Notes under the pieces: model-generated | Seen by the model: only the letters and a program-made list of their open reading frames with translations | What the model was told of the DNA's origin: nothing | The model's database searches: none | NCBI GenBank assembly: GCA_020425695.1 | Contig: JAGQRE010000018.1 | Span: 1-40,199 of the forward strand | From: Planctomycetota bacterium | GTDB taxonomy: Bacteria; Planctomycetota; UBA8742; UBA2392 | Reading direction: 5' to 3' | Length of the DNA: 40,199 bases | Part shown: positions 39,924-40,199 of the stretch, in pieces | Position numbering within the stretch: the stretch's first letter is position 1 | Layout: the number at the start of each line of letters is the position of its first letter | Translations under genes and position numbers: made by a program

Positions 39924-40199
39924 ATGGGTGATCGAAACAACAGACGGCCTGACCGCAAGACGTTGCAACTCTGCAAGCAGGTGCAGCACGCGCTCACGTT
40001 TGCGCTTCCGGAGACGGGCAGCGACAGTTTGCTCGACGCCTACATAGATGAAGTACAACCAGCGCCGGATGCCAGTCGCCTGCTGGTTAGTGTGCACACG
40101 CAGGGTGATCCGCTGGAAGTCATGCAGGCCTTGCACGCCAATACACCACGACTTCGCAGTGCAGTCGCGGAAGCAATCACACGCCGCAAGGCACCGGAG
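39924..40199 (+). CDS. rbfA: Ribosome-binding factor A-like protein (partial, runs off the window)
   Basis: The first 92 residues of a gene that continues past the window. The pattern RKTLQLCKQVQHALTFAL, AYIDEVQPAPDASRLLVSVH and VMQALHANTPRLRSAVAEAITRRKAPE fits the KH-fold RbfA family as it appears in planctomycetes. RbfA binds the 30S subunit late in assembly, which would match rsgA elsewhere in the window. RbfA is the best match; the assignment is tentative because the C-terminus is missing. Divergent from the TPR gene. Confidence 0.55.
   Translation, partial: MGDRNNRRPDRKTLQLCKQVQHALTFALPETGSDSLLDAYIDEVQPAPDASRLLVSVHTQGDPLEVMQALHANTPRLRSAVAEAITRRKAPE

Overview
The window is dense, GC-rich bacterial chromosome with no rRNA, tRNA, CRISPR array, phage or insertion-sequence transposase. 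No stretch longer than about 290 bases lacks a gene. The gene content fits a member of the PVC/Planctomycetota-like deep bacteria: a TPR protein fused to a sulfotransferase, an exported HEAT protein, a peptidase-like protein with a Gly-rich/Cys/Arg C-terminal sorting tail, a membrane-anchored terpene-cyclase-fold protein, a DUF4416 protein and Bpt. This lineage call is inference from gene families, not from a marker gene.

Layout. 1-5 kb: dapB, a regulator pairing a DNA-binding domain with a receiver, and mutS. 5-11.5 kb: TPR-sulfotransferase, exported HEAT protein and a histidine kinase. 11.5-18 kb: rsgA, bpt, a JAMM peptidase (mec-like), a cysM-type cysteine synthase, dut and a fused flavin monooxygenase/ene-reductase. 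Two four-hairpin REP/BIME-like elements flank cysM and supply three stop codons. 18-22 kb: a divergent pair of secreted repeat-domain proteins, a MarR-DinB operon, an unknown anchored protein and DUF4416. 22-28 kb: a TlpA-like selenoprotein, a structured leader followed by a large exported protein, and an EF-G paralogue. 28-34.4 kb: vWA protein, YbhN-type membrane protein, S41 protease, coiled-coil lipoprotein and trmB. 34.4-38 kb: ferredoxin with an IscR-like operator, a rhodanese with two in-frame UGA codons, an anchored alpha/alpha-toroid protein, and selD. 38-40.2 kb: a small unknown, a TPR protein resembling the C-terminal half of a STAND ATPase, and the start of an rbfA-like gene.

The most interesting theme is selenocysteine. 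Three genes are split by in-frame UGA exactly where the family has a catalytic Cys: the first Cys of the thioredoxin CxxC (U-P-P-C), both Cys of the C-x4-C rhodanese loop (U-x4-U), and the nucleophile of SelD (GAGUGCK). Each has a hairpin with an apical-loop G at a plausible bacterial SECIS distance downstream. TGA is also an ordinary stop in neighbouring genes, so the code is not globally reassigned. Simple gene prediction would truncate all three; SelD supplies selenophosphate for the other two. selA, selB and selC are not in the window.
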